A stretch of 17,700 nucleotides of DNA, from positions 1 to 17,700 of the forward strand of contig JANYIP010000373.1 in NCBI GenBank assembly GCA_025361995.1, written 5' to 3'. Position 1 is the stretch's first letter, and the number at the start of each line of letters is the position of its first letter. The stretch is from Streptomycetales bacterium (GTDB lineage Bacteria > Actinomycetota > Actinomycetes > Prado026). The translations under genes and the position numbers were made by a program. The notes under the pieces are model-generated. The model saw nothing but the letters and a program-made list of their open reading frames with translations. It was not told the DNA's origin and did not search any database. Shown in pieces: positions 1 through 7,220 of this stretch.

Positions 1-31
1 CCCGTGCCCCCCGTGCCCCCGGTCCCCGCCC

Positions 32-107
32 CGCTCTCGTTGATCATGGAGTTGTTGCCCCTCGCTCATGATCCACTTGGGCAACACGTCCATGATCAAC
101 GAGGGCG
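32..107. repeat. long imperfect palindrome (REP-like hairpin) across the 3' end of the LysR gene
   Basis: Positions 36-60 and 79-103 are inverted copies of each other, 25 bases each with only two mismatched pairs (51/88 and 52/87). The outer 15 bases, 36-50 against 89-103, pair perfectly. With one G-T wobble the pairing extends to 32-60/79-107. The loop is 61-78. The arms carry TGATCA cores and are less GC-rich than the surrounding coding DNA. The element contains the LysR stop codon (44-46) and encodes about its last 20 residues. It has the form of a dispersed palindromic element of REP or MITE type. Only one copy is present here, so dispersal is not shown. It could also act as a terminator for the LysR transcript, although no T-run follows the stem. 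Confidence 0.8.
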
Positions 108-952
108 CGGGTGGCGCGCAGGGCCAGCCGCACGAGCTCACGTACGTCCGGGTGCGAGTCGAGTGCGGGCCAGGCAAGCAGCAGCGGGATCGGGGGCGCA
201 CCGGTCAGCGGGACGAAGCGGACCCCCGGGTGCGGGTGCAGCGACGGCGTCGACCCTGCGGTGACGCCGACACCGCTGCCTGCGGCGATCTTGACGAGCC
301 AGTCGTCGATGGTCTCGCTGTCACCGCCGACGACCGGCCGGGACGCGGCCGGCCACAGCTCCGGCGTCGTGGTGCCGGCCACGGAGTTCACGACGAGCAC
401 CTCCCCCGCGAGGTCCGCCAGGGTCAGCGTCGAAGCCCCAGCGAGCCGGTGGCCGGCCGGCAGCGCGGCGACGCGGTCCTCCTCGGCGAGCAGCGTGGTC
501 CGCAGCGCTGCGTCGGTGACCGGCCCGTGCACCAGTGCGACGTCGACCGCGCCGTGCGCGAGGCCACCGGTCCGCTCGTCGCTGCGCCGGACGATCAGCG
601 GCCGGTCCGGGTGGACCTCGTTCCAGACCCGCACGATGGCCGCGGTGTACGTCGCCGACGACCACGTCAGGCCGAGCCGCAGCCGCGGCGGGTCGGTGGC
701 CACGGACCCCAGCGCCTGGTCGAAGGCGCGTACGGCAGCCGCAGCCGCGAGCCGGAAGCGCACACCGGCCGGGGTCAGCCGCAGGTGGTGGGTGGACCGG
801 TCGACAAGCTGGGTACCGAGCTGCCGCTCGAGCTGGGCGAGGGTCCGGGACAGTGCGGGCTGGGTCAGGTGCAGTGCTGCCGCTGCCCGCGTGACGTTGC
901 CCTCCTCGGCGATCGCGAGGAAGCAGCGCAGGTGACGGAGCTCAACGTTCAT
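44..952 (-). CDS. LysR-family transcriptional regulator
   Basis: This 302-residue protein has the usual LysR length and plan. Residues about 1-60 form the N-terminal winged helix-turn-helix, recognisable from LRCFLAIAEEGNVTRAA, then HLTQPALSRTLAQLE and RLTPAG. A linker helix follows, then a periplasmic-binding-protein-like effector domain from about residue 90 to the end. The start is the ATG at 950-952, where the conserved N-terminus begins. The gene is divergent from the EamA exporter gene, which starts 67 bases away, the classical arrangement of a LysR regulator with its target, so the exporter is its most likely target; this is inference. The ligand cannot be read from the sequence. The last ~20 residues, rich in His, Asp and Arg, are encoded inside the palindrome at 32-107, so the native C-terminus may have been replaced. 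Confidence 0.93.
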   Translation of the reverse strand: MNVELRHLRCFLAIAEEGNVTRAAAALHLTQPALSRTLAQLERQLGTQLVDRSTHHLRLTPAGVRFRLAAAAAVRAFDQALGSVATDPPRLRLGLTWSSATYTAAIVRVWNEVHPDRPLIVRRSDERTGGLAHGAVDVALVHGPVTDAALRTTLLAEEDRVAALPAGHRLAGASTLTLADLAGEVLVVNSVAGTTTPELWPAASRPVVGGDSETIDDWLVKIAAGSGVGVTAGSTPSLHPHPGVRFVPLTGAPPIPLLLAWPALDSHPDVRELVRLALRATRALVDHGRVAQVDHERGATTP

Positions 953-1019
953 ACGCGCGAAGCATAACCAGCGGCAGACGGCATTTCACCTGGTCGCCGC
1001 GGGCCGTCACGCTGGACCC
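953..1019. promoter_or_regulatory. divergent LysR/EamA intergenic region
   Basis: This 67-base gap must hold the promoters of both divergent genes. On the minus strand, a TATGCT -10-like hexamer (961-966) ends 8 bases before the LysR ATG, so that transcript may be leaderless; no good -35 is visible. The direct repeat GCAT at 962-965 and 981-984 lies where a LysR dimer could bind. A clear T-N11-A inverted repeat was not found. The EamA side shows no strong Shine-Dalgarno or -10 match. Confidence 0.35.
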
Positions 1020-1952
1020 ATGACCTTTGGGACGGCAGTGCCGGCCGACGCCGCGCCCGTCGCACCGATCGATCCGGCCGCATCCCCAGGCCGCCCGGCG
1101 ATGGGGCCCGGCGTGGCGATGGTCGTCATAGCCATGTGCTCGGTGCAGTCCGGCGCCGCGCTGGCGGTGCGGATGTTCGACCGGGTCGGGCCCTCGGGCA
1201 TGGTCTTCCTCCGGCTGGCTATCGCCGCCGCGGTCCTGCTCCCGCTGTCCCGGCCGAGCCTGCGCGGGCGCAGCCGCCGCGACTGGGCCGTCACGGGCGC
1301 CTTCGGCGTGGTCCTCGGGACGATGAACCTCTCCTTCTACGAAGCGATCAGCCGACTCCCGCTGGGCCTTGCCGTGACCATCGAGCTGCTCGGTCCGCTG
1401 GGCCTAGCGGTGGCACTGTCGCGCGGCGCGCGCCAGTTCGCCTGGGCCGCGCTGGCGATCGTGGGCATCGTCCTGCTCGGCGGTCGGGGTGGCCACCTGG
1501 ACCCGGTCGGGGTGATGTTCGTACTGATCGCGGCCTCGTGCTGGGCTGCGTACATCCTGCTCAGCGCGGAGACCGGACGACGCTTCGTACGGGTCGAGGG
1601 ACTGGCCCTGGCCACCGCGGTGGGCGCCGTGGTCGCCGCCCCGTTCGGGATCGCCTCGGGCGGTTCGGCACTCCTGCGGCCCAGCACCCTCGCGGTCGGC
1701 GCTGCGGTGGCGCTGCTGTCGTCGGTGTTCTCGTACTCCCTCGAGCTGACCGCGCTTCGGCGGGTACCGGCGCGGGTCTTCGGAGTCCTCATGAGCCTGA
1801 GCCCGGTCGCCGCCACCCTCGCGGGCCTGGTCTTCCTCAGCCAGCGGCTCAGCGCAGTCCAGCTCGTCGCGGTGCTCTGCGTCATCGTCGCCAGCGCGGG
1901 CACGATCCTCGGCGCCCGCGAACGCCTGCCCCGCCGGTCCAGCGAGGTCTAG
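1020..1952 (+). CDS. EamA/DMT-family transporter, RhtA-like exporter
   Basis: This 310-residue integral membrane protein has about ten hydrophobic segments between residues ~25 and 300, as expected for the two tandem EamA repeats of the drug/metabolite transporter superfamily. The segment NLSFYEAISRLPLGLAVTIE in the first half and FGVLMSLSPVAATLAGLVF in the second resemble the threonine/homoserine exporter RhtA. It probably exports a small amino-acid-like metabolite from the cytoplasm; the substrate is not determined by sequence. A Pro/Ala-rich N-terminal tail of about 25 residues precedes the first membrane helix. The ATG at 1020 has only a weak ribosome-binding site. The stop lies 15 bases from the convergent icd stop, with no terminator between. 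Expression is probably controlled by the divergent LysR regulator. Confidence 0.9.
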   Translation: MTFGTAVPADAAPVAPIDPAASPGRPAMGPGVAMVVIAMCSVQSGAALAVRMFDRVGPSGMVFLRLAIAAAVLLPLSRPSLRGRSRRDWAVTGAFGVVLGTMNLSFYEAISRLPLGLAVTIELLGPLGLAVALSRGARQFAWAALAIVGIVLLGGRGGHLDPVGVMFVLIAASCWAAYILLSAETGRRFVRVEGLALATAVGAVVAAPFGIASGGSALLRPSTLAVGAAVALLSSVFSYSLELTALRRVPARVFGVLMSLSPVAATLAGLVFLSQRLSAVQLVAVLCVIVASAGTILGARERLPRRSSEV

Positions 1953-1967
1953 CCGGACGAGCGGGGA

Positions 1968-3182
1968 CTAGCGGGTCGCCACCTTGAGGTTCTCGTCGAT
2001 CGAGGCGAGGAACTCCTGGGTCGTCTGCCAGGGCTGGTCCGGGCCGATGAGCCCGGCCAGGTCCTTGGTCATCGCACCGCTCTCGACGGTCTCGACACAG
2101 ACCCGCTCCAGGGTGCGAGCGAAGGCCGTCACCTCCGGCGTCGAGTCGAGCAGCCCGCGGTGCGCCAGCCCCTGGGTCCACGCGAATATCGACGCGATCG
2201 GGTTGGTCGACGTGGGCTTGCCGGCCTCGTGCTGGCGGAAGTGCCGGGTGACCGTTCCGTGCGCGGCCTCGGCCTCGACGGTGTAACCGTCCGGGGTCAT
2301 GAGGACGGACGTCATCAGCCCGAGCGAGCCGAAGCCCTGGGCCACGGTGTCAGACTGCACGTCGCCGTCGTAGTTCTTGCAGGCCCAGACGTACCCGCCC
2401 TCCCACTTGAGCGCGGAGGCGACCATGTCGTCGATCAGGCGGTGCTCGTACGTGATCCCGGCCGCCTCGAACTCGGCCTTGAACTCCGACTCGAACACCT
2501 CGGCGAACAGGTCCTTGAACTGCCCGTCGTACGCCTTGAGGATCGTGTTCTTCGTCGACAGGTACACCGGGTAGCCGCGAGACAGGCCGTAGCGCATCGA
2601 GGCGCGGGCGAAGTCGCGGATCGAGTCGTCGAGGTTGTACATCGCCATCGCGACACCGGAGCCGGGGAAGTCGAAGACGTTCAGCTCGATCGGCTCGGAG
2701 CCGTCCTTCGGGGTGAAGGTCAGCGTGAGCGTGCCCTCGCCCGGGATCTTCAGGTCGGTCGCGCGGTACTGGTCGCCGAAGGCGTGCCGGCCGATGATGA
2801 TCGGCTTGGTCCAGCCAGGGACCAGCCGCGGGATGTTGCTGATGATGATCGGCTCGCGGAAGATCACGCCGCCGAGGATGTTGCGGATCGTCCCGTTGGG
2901 CGACTTCCACATCTTCTTCAGGCCGAACTCCTCGACCCGCGCCTCGTCGGGGGTGATGGTGGCGCACTTGACGCCGACCCCGTGCCGCTTGATCGCGTTC
3001 GCCGAGTCGATCGTGACCTGGTCGTCGGTCGCGTCACGGTGCTCGATGCCCAGGTCGTAGTACTCCAGCTCGACGTCCAGGTACGGCAAGATCAACTGGT
3101 CCTTGATGAAGTGCCAGATGATCCGCGTCATCTCGTCGCCGTCCAGCTCGACGACCACGCCCTCGACCTTGATCTTGCTCAT
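1968..3182 (-). CDS. icd: isocitrate dehydrogenase, NADP-dependent (eukaryote-like dimeric type)
   Basis: The enzyme oxidatively decarboxylates isocitrate to 2-oxoglutarate with NADP+ in the cytoplasmic TCA cycle. The 404-residue length matches the homodimeric, eukaryote-like subfamily rather than the ~740-residue monomeric form found in many actinobacteria. Motifs in order: [11 protein letters not shown] near the N-terminus, [13 protein letters not shown] with FREPI (substrate binding, about residues 90-115), the metal-site region [37 protein letters not shown], and the NADP-site [10 protein letters not shown] chose the ATG at 3180-3182, with AGG five bases upstream, over an in-frame GTG two codons earlier. 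It lies 40 bases downstream of mdh on the same strand, so co-transcription is likely. Confidence 0.97.
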   Translation of the reverse strand: MSKIKVEGVVVELDGDEMTRIIWHFIKDQLILPYLDVELEYYDLGIEHRDATDDQVTIDSANAIKRHGVGVKCATITPDEARVEEFGLKKMWKSPNGTIRNILGGVIFREPIIISNIPRLVPGWTKPIIIGRHAFGDQYRATDLKIPGEGTLTLTFTPKDGSEPIELNVFDFPGSGVAMAMYNLDDSIRDFARASMRYGLSRGYPVYLSTKNTILKAYDGQFKDLFAEVFESEFKAEFEAAGITYEHRLIDDMVASALKWEGGYVWACKNYDGDVQSDTVAQGFGSLGLMTSVLMTPDGYTVEAEAAHGTVTRHFRQHEAGKPTSTNPIASIFAWTQGLAHRGLLDSTPEVTAFARTLERVCVETVESGAMTKDLAGLIGPDQPWQTTQEFLASIDENLKVATR

Positions 3183-3222
3183 GAGCACCTGCTCTCGTCA
3201 GTGTTGCTCGTTTGCTGGTCGG

Positions 3223-4182
3223 TCACAGCGACTGGATGTCGGCCTGCTTGGCGCGTACGGCCTCGGCGGCCTCGCGCAGCCCGGCCAGCTCGGACTCGGT
3301 GAGGTCGGTCTCGACGACCCGGCGTACGCCGACCGAACCGATCTCGGCCTCGACCCCGAGGTAGACCCCGGAGATGCCGTACTCGCCGTCGACCCACGCG
3401 CAGACCGGCATGATCGCGCCGGAGTCGGTGGCGACGGCCTTGGCCATCCGCGCCGCCGCAGCCGACGGTGCGTAGTAGGCCGACCCGGTCTTGAGCAGGG
3501 CGACCACCTCAGCACCACCGTTGCGGGTACGGGTCACGAGCTCGTCGATCCGCTCGGCGGGCATCAGGTCGGACAACGGCTGGCCGCCGACGGTGCACCG
3601 CGACGGCACCGGGACCATCGTGTCGCCGTGCGAGCCGAGCGTGAGGGTGCGGACCGTACCGACCTCGACCGCGAGCGCTTCAGCCACGAAGTAGGTGAAC
3701 CGCGCAGTGTCGAGCATGCCGGCCTGACCGAGAACCCGCTGCTTGGGGAAGCCGGACGCGAGCTGGGTGAGCGCGGTCATCTCGTCGAGCGGGTTCGAGA
3801 CGACGATGATCACCGCCTCGGGTGAGTGGATCGCGAGGTTCTCGGCGACACCGCGGACGATGCGGGCGTTGGTCTCGATGAGGTCCATTCGGCTCATGCC
3901 GGGCTTGCGGGGCAGGCCCGCGGTGATGACGACGATGTCGGACCCGGCGGTCGCCTCGTACCCGCCGCCGTCGACCGTCGTCGTCGCGCCGACCACCCGG
4001 GTCTCGAAGCCTTCGATCGGGCGGGACTGGTTCATGTCCAGGGCCAGGCCCTCGGGCTTGCCTTCCACGATGTCGGTGAGGACTACGGTGTCGAACACGT
4101 CGTACTCAGCGAGACGCTGCGCCGTCGTGGACCCGTAGAACCCCGCTCCGACCACGGTGACCTTGCCACTGCGTCCCGCCAT
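3223..4182 (-). CDS. mdh: malate dehydrogenase, lactate-dehydrogenase-like type
   Basis: This cytoplasmic enzyme interconverts malate and oxaloacetate with NAD. The 319-residue protein has an N-terminal Rossmann motif VGAGFYGS (about 11-18), with Asp37 at the end of strand two favouring NAD over NADP. The substrate loop is GLPRKPGMSR with Arg92 and Arg98, Asp158 and Arg161 lie in MLDTARF, and the catalytic His185 is in LGSHGDTMVP. These are features of the LDH-like malate dehydrogenase group, not of the group starting VTGAAGQIGY known from mycobacteria and streptomycetes. I chose the ATG at 4180-4182 because AAGAGG precedes it at good spacing; the in-frame GTG at 4191 is part of that ribosome-binding site. 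It is followed by icd and preceded by the DUF3017 gene after 64 bases. Confidence 0.96.
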   Translation of the reverse strand: MAGRSGKVTVVGAGFYGSTTAQRLAEYDVFDTVVLTDIVEGKPEGLALDMNQSRPIEGFETRVVGATTTVDGGGYEATAGSDIVVITAGLPRKPGMSRMDLIETNARIVRGVAENLAIHSPEAVIIVVSNPLDEMTALTQLASGFPKQRVLGQAGMLDTARFTYFVAEALAVEVGTVRTLTLGSHGDTMVPVPSRCTVGGQPLSDLMPAERIDELVTRTRNGGAEVVALLKTGSAYYAPSAAAARMAKAVATDSGAIMPVCAWVDGEYGISGVYLGVEAEIGSVGVRRVVETDLTESELAGLREAAEAVRAKQADIQSL

Positions 4183-4246
4183 GACCAGCACCTCTTATCT
4201 CGGCATCAAGACATCTGGGGTCACGCTACTGGACCCCGGCGCGATG

Positions 4247-4549
4247 CTACGACGGAGGGGGCACTGCCAGCGCGACGACCACCAGCGAGACGCCGAGCAC
4301 GAGCATCGTGCCGACGTCGAAGGCACGCCCGCGAACGCGGAGCAGCCCCGACCGTCCGGCCGGCAGCAGCGCCCGCAGCCACGCACCGAGGATGACCGAG
4401 GCGGCGATCACGAGGGTTCCCCGGCGAAACCGGTCGAGCCCGACGACGACGCCGAGACCGAGGCAGACCCCCAGGCAGACGACCAGGAACGGCCATTCGC
4501 GGGCAAGCAGCCGCGCGCTCCTGGGCCCGGCCGCCCCGCCCTGCGCCAT
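4247..4549 (-). CDS. DUF3017 small membrane protein
   Basis: This is a 100-residue protein with three hydrophobic stretches: WPFLVVCLGVCLGLGVVVG, a middle segment around LVIAASVILGAWL, and a C-terminal VGTMLVLGVSLVVVALAV. A basic segment around GRSGLLRVRGRAF separates the last two. Length, topology and position just before mdh fit the actinobacterial DUF3017 family, whose function is unknown. The start is the ATG at 4547-4549, two bases after a near-perfect Shine-Dalgarno (AGGAGGTC, 4552 region); an upstream ATG at 4612 would only add residues overlapping the DUF3291 gene. That Shine-Dalgarno lies in the 3' arm of a 10-bp hairpin (52-88 of the 4500s), which suggests translation coupled to the upstream gene. 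Confidence 0.85.
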   Translation of the reverse strand: MAQGGAAGPRSARLLAREWPFLVVCLGVCLGLGVVVGLDRFRRGTLVIAASVILGAWLRALLPAGRSGLLRVRGRAFDVGTMLVLGVSLVVVALAVPPPS

Positions 4550-4551
4550 CG

Positions 4552-4588
4552 GACCTCCTGGTGAGGCGCCGAGTCTAGCCAGGAGGTC
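4552..4588 (-). promoter_or_regulatory. hairpin sequestering the DUF3017 Shine-Dalgarno
   Basis: On the minus strand, GACCTCCTGG (complement of 4579-4588) and CCAGGAGGTC (complement of 4552-4561) form a perfect 10-bp inverted repeat around a 17-base loop. The 3' arm is the DUF3017 ribosome-binding site, two bases before its ATG. The 5' arm encodes the last residues of the DUF3291 protein, whose TAG stop (4575-4577) follows directly in the loop. A ribosome finishing the upstream gene would open the stem and expose the site. The structure is seen; the coupling is inferred. No T-run follows, so an intrinsic terminator is less likely. Confidence 0.6.
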
Positions 4589-5036
4589 GGGGCGGCGGGT
4601 CGAACGCGACACGAAGGGTGAAGGCCTCCGCCGTGGACCCGGCTGCGTCCAGCTGGTCGAGCCGTGCGCGGGCCTCGTCGAGGGTCGGACGGTGGCCGGC
4701 AGGCACCCACCAGAGCACGAGGTGCGCAGACCCCAACGGCGCGAACCACTTCCGGCGCCGGCGCAAGACGCTGGCGTGCCCCGCGGCGTACACGTAGGCC
4801 CGCAGGGTGTCGACCGACTCCCAGACGCTCATGTTGACGATGAGGTCGGCACCCCAGGGCCCCAGCCCGGTGGCGTTGCCCGACTCGTCCTGCAGGCGCC
4901 AGACGAAGCCTGGGGACGCTTCCGCGAGCGCGTTGACGGCGTCGAGCTGGTCGACGAAGGCGGCGAGCTGCGGCGAGTCGATCGGCGCCAGCAGCCGTGC
5001 GACGTTGAGCTGCGCGAGCTCGCTAGTGGAAGAAAT
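4575..5036 (-). CDS. DUF3291-family protein, no canonical start codon
   Basis: The reading frame encodes a recognisable DUF3291 protein: [18 protein letters not shown] at the N-terminus, then [46 protein letters not shown] and [13 protein letters not shown]. The family has a ferredoxin-like, antibiotic-biosynthesis-monooxygenase-type fold; its function is not established. Homologous sequence begins at about position 5021, just after the purH stop (5023-5025), but no ATG, GTG, TTG or CTG occurs in frame between the upstream in-frame TGA and there. The only near-cognate is ATT at 5034-5036, used here provisionally. The first in-frame ATG (4830-4832) would leave only the C-terminal 85 residues. 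The frame is otherwise intact, so this is either unusual initiation, a gene that has lost its start, or a base error. Confidence 0.7.
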   Translation of the reverse strand: MSSTSELAQLNVARLLAPIDSPQLAAFVDQLDAVNALAEASPGFVWRLQDESGNATGLGPWGADLIVNMSVWESVDTLRAYVYAAGHASVLRRRRKWFAPLGSAHLVLWWVPAGHRPTLDEARARLDQLDAAGSTAEAFTLRVAFDPPPRPPG

Positions 5037-6609
5037 GCCGGACGCCGGTGAAGTACATGGTCACGCCGGCCGCCACGGCCGCCGCCACCACCTCGTCGTC
5101 GCGCACCGAACCGCCCGGCTGGACGATCGCGCGTACCCCGGCGGCCATCAGGACCTCCGCGCCGTCCGGGAACGGGAAGAACGCGTCCGAGGCAGCGACC
5201 GAGCCGGTCGCCCGCTCCTGGCCGGCGCGCTCGACCGCGAGCCGGGCCGAGTCGACCCGGTTCACCTGGCCCATGCCGACGCCGACGGTGGCGCCATCCT
5301 TGGCGAGGACGATCGCGTTGGACTTCACCGACCGGCAGGCCCGCCAGGCGAAGGCGAGGTCCGCCAGAGTGGCGTCGTCTGCGGCCGCGCCGGCCGCGAG
5401 GGTCCAGCTCTCGGGCTGGTCGCCGTCGGAGTCCACCTGGTCGAGCGACTGCATCAGCAGGCCGCCGCTGACCGAGCGCCACTCGACACCGCGCCCCGGG
5501 TGCGGCCCGTCGCAGCGCAGCAGCCGCACGTTCTTCTTGAGCGTCAGCACGGCGAGCGCATCCTCGTCGAACTCCGGCGCCACCACGACCTCGGTGAAGA
5601 CATCCGCGATCGCCTCGGCCATCGCGCGGGTGACCGGCCGGTTGGTCGCGACCACGCCGCCGTACGCGGAGACCGGGTCGCACTCGAAGGCCTTGCGGTA
5701 TGCCGCCTCGATGTCCAGCCCGCTGGCGATGCCGCATGGGTTGGCGTGCTTGATGATCGCGACCGTCGGCTCGGTGAAATCGTACGCCGCCCGCCGCGCC
5801 GCGTCCGAGTCGACGTAGTTGTTGTACGACATCTCCTTGCCGTGGAGCTGCTCGGCCTGCGCGAGGCCTGGCGCCGAGTGCTGGGCGGCGTAGATCGCTC
5901 CGCGCTGATGCGGGTTCTCGCCGTAGCGCAGCACCGCGGACCGGGTCCAGGCCGCGCCGACCCAGGCCGGGAAGACCTCACCGGCCGGGTCCGGGGCGAG
6001 CACGCTGCCCATCCAGGACGCGACCGCGATGTCGTAGGACGCGGTGTGCCGGAACGCGTCGACCGCCAGGAGCCGGCGCTGAGCGAGGGTGAACCCGCCG
6101 CCCTCGACGGCTGCCAGCACCTCGGCGTAGCGGTCCGGCGAGACGACGACTGCGACGCTCGGGTGGTTCTTGGCGGCGGCACGCACCATCGTGGGGCCGC
6201 CGATGTCGATCTGCTCGACGCACTCGTCCGGCGCAGCACCTGAGGCGACCGTGGCCGCGAACGGGTAGAGGTTGACGATCACGAGCTCGAACGGCTCGAT
6301 GCCGAGGTCGGCCAGCGCAGCCGCGTGTTCCGGCTTGCGCAGATCGGCCAGGACCCCGGCGTGCACCATGGGGTGCAGCGTCTTGACCCGGCCCTCGAGG
6401 CACTCCGGGAAGCCGGTGAGGTCGGAGACCTGGGTGACCGGTACGCCGGCGGCCGAGATCGTGGCGGCGGTGGAACCGGTCGAGACGATCTCGACGCCCG
6501 CGGCGTGCAGCCCGGCCGCGAGCTCGACCAGGCCGGTCTTGTCGTACACGCTCACCAGGGCCCGCCGGACGGGACGGGCGTCCGGCTGCTCGGGCTGCTC
6601 GCTGCTCAC
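5023..6609 (-). CDS. purH: bifunctional AICAR transformylase / IMP cyclohydrolase
   Basis: PurH catalyses the last two steps of de novo purine synthesis, formylating AICAR with 10-formyl-tetrahydrofolate and closing the ring to IMP, in the cytoplasm. The 528-residue protein has the usual two domains. The N-terminal cyclohydrolase (about 1-200) has [17 protein letters not shown] and [17 protein letters not shown]. The C-terminal transformylase has [25 protein letters not shown], the catalytic Lys-His in [19 protein letters not shown], and the typical end GVRHFFH. I chose the GTG at 6607-6609: it overlaps the purN stop as GTGA and AGGAAGG lies upstream. The ATG at 6642 lies inside purN and precedes any conserved sequence. 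Translational coupling to purN is likely. Confidence 0.97.
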   Translation of the reverse strand: MSSEQPEQPDARPVRRALVSVYDKTGLVELAAGLHAAGVEIVSTGSTAATISAAGVPVTQVSDLTGFPECLEGRVKTLHPMVHAGVLADLRKPEHAAALADLGIEPFELVIVNLYPFAATVASGAAPDECVEQIDIGGPTMVRAAAKNHPSVAVVVSPDRYAEVLAAVEGGGFTLAQRRLLAVDAFRHTASYDIAVASWMGSVLAPDPAGEVFPAWVGAAWTRSAVLRYGENPHQRGAIYAAQHSAPGLAQAEQLHGKEMSYNNYVDSDAARRAAYDFTEPTVAIIKHANPCGIASGLDIEAAYRKAFECDPVSAYGGVVATNRPVTRAMAEAIADVFTEVVVAPEFDEDALAVLTLKKNVRLLRCDGPHPGRGVEWRSVSGGLLMQSLDQVDSDGDQPESWTLAAGAAADDATLADLAFAWRACRSVKSNAIVLAKDGATVGVGMGQVNRVDSARLAVERAGQERATGSVAASDAFFPFPDGAEVLMAAGVRAIVQPGGSVRDDEVVAAAVAAGVTMYFTGVRHFFH

Positions 6610-7220
6610 GGGATGGTTACCTTCCTGCCGTTGACGGACCAACCTTGACGGGCCATCCGGCCCACGGAGTCGACGAGCAGCACGCGCTCGACCGCCTTGA
6701 TGCGCTCGTGCAGGGACGCTTCGTCGTCGTCGTCGAGGACCTCCACCGCAGCCTGCGCGATGATCGGCCCGGTGTCGACCCCGGCGTCCACGAGGAAGAG
6801 CGTGCAGCCCGACACCTTGACCCCGTACGCGAGGGCCTCGCGCGGGCCGTGCATCCCCGGGAACGAGGGCGACAGCGCCGGGTGGGTGTTGACGCAGCGG
6901 CCGCCGAACCGGCTCAGGAAGGCCGGCCCGTTGAGCTTCATGAAGCCGGCCAGCACGACCAGGTCAGGCTCGAACGCCCCGACGACCTCGGTCAGTGCCT
7001 CGTCCCAGGCCGCCCGGTCTGCGTAGTCGGCGGTCCGGCAGACGAAGGTCGGCGCGTCCGCCGCACGAGCGTGCTCCAGCGCGGCGATCCCGTCGCGGTC
7101 GGACCCGACGGCGACCACCGTCGCTCCGTACGTCGGGTCAGCTGTCGCCGCCAGCAGGGCCGCCAGGTTGCTGCCGGCGCCAGAGACGAGCACGACGAGG
7201 CGTCGAACGGGGGCGGCCAC
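6606..7220 (-). CDS. purN: phosphoribosylglycinamide formyltransferase (GART)
   Basis: PurN transfers the formyl group of 10-formyl-tetrahydrofolate to glycinamide ribonucleotide, the third step of purine synthesis. The protein begins [18 protein letters not shown], the phosphate-binding strand-loop. Catalytic residues are present: Asn111 and His113 in [13 protein letters not shown], and Asp149 in [12 protein letters not shown]. With the GTG at 7218-7220 it has 204 residues, normal for the family; a GTG at 7253 would add 11 residues upstream of the conserved start. Neither candidate has a clear Shine-Dalgarno. It overlaps the DUF6350 gene by 83 bases on the same strand and overlaps purH by four bases (GTGA), so its translation probably depends on the upstream gene. 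Confidence 0.95.
   Translation of the reverse strand: MAAPVRRLVVLVSGAGSNLAALLAATADPTYGATVVAVGSDRDGIAALEHARAADAPTFVCRTADYADRAAWDEALTEVVGAFEPDLVVLAGFMKLNGPAFLSRFGGRCVNTHPALSPSFPGMHGPREALAYGVKVSGCTLFLVDAGVDTGPIIAQAAVEVLDDDDEASLHERIKAVERVLLVDSVGRMARQGWSVNGRKVTIP

Noticed and set aside
2160..3302. Long plus-strand open frame opposite icd
   Set aside because: It is the antisense shadow of icd: Asp/Val/Arg/Leu-rich, no family motif, and the icd frame on the minus strand is unmistakable.
4807..6243. 478-codon plus-strand open frame opposite purH
   Set aside because: Composition (Arg, Asp, Gly, His-rich) and lack of motifs mark it as an antisense shadow in high-GC DNA; purH on the other strand is certain.
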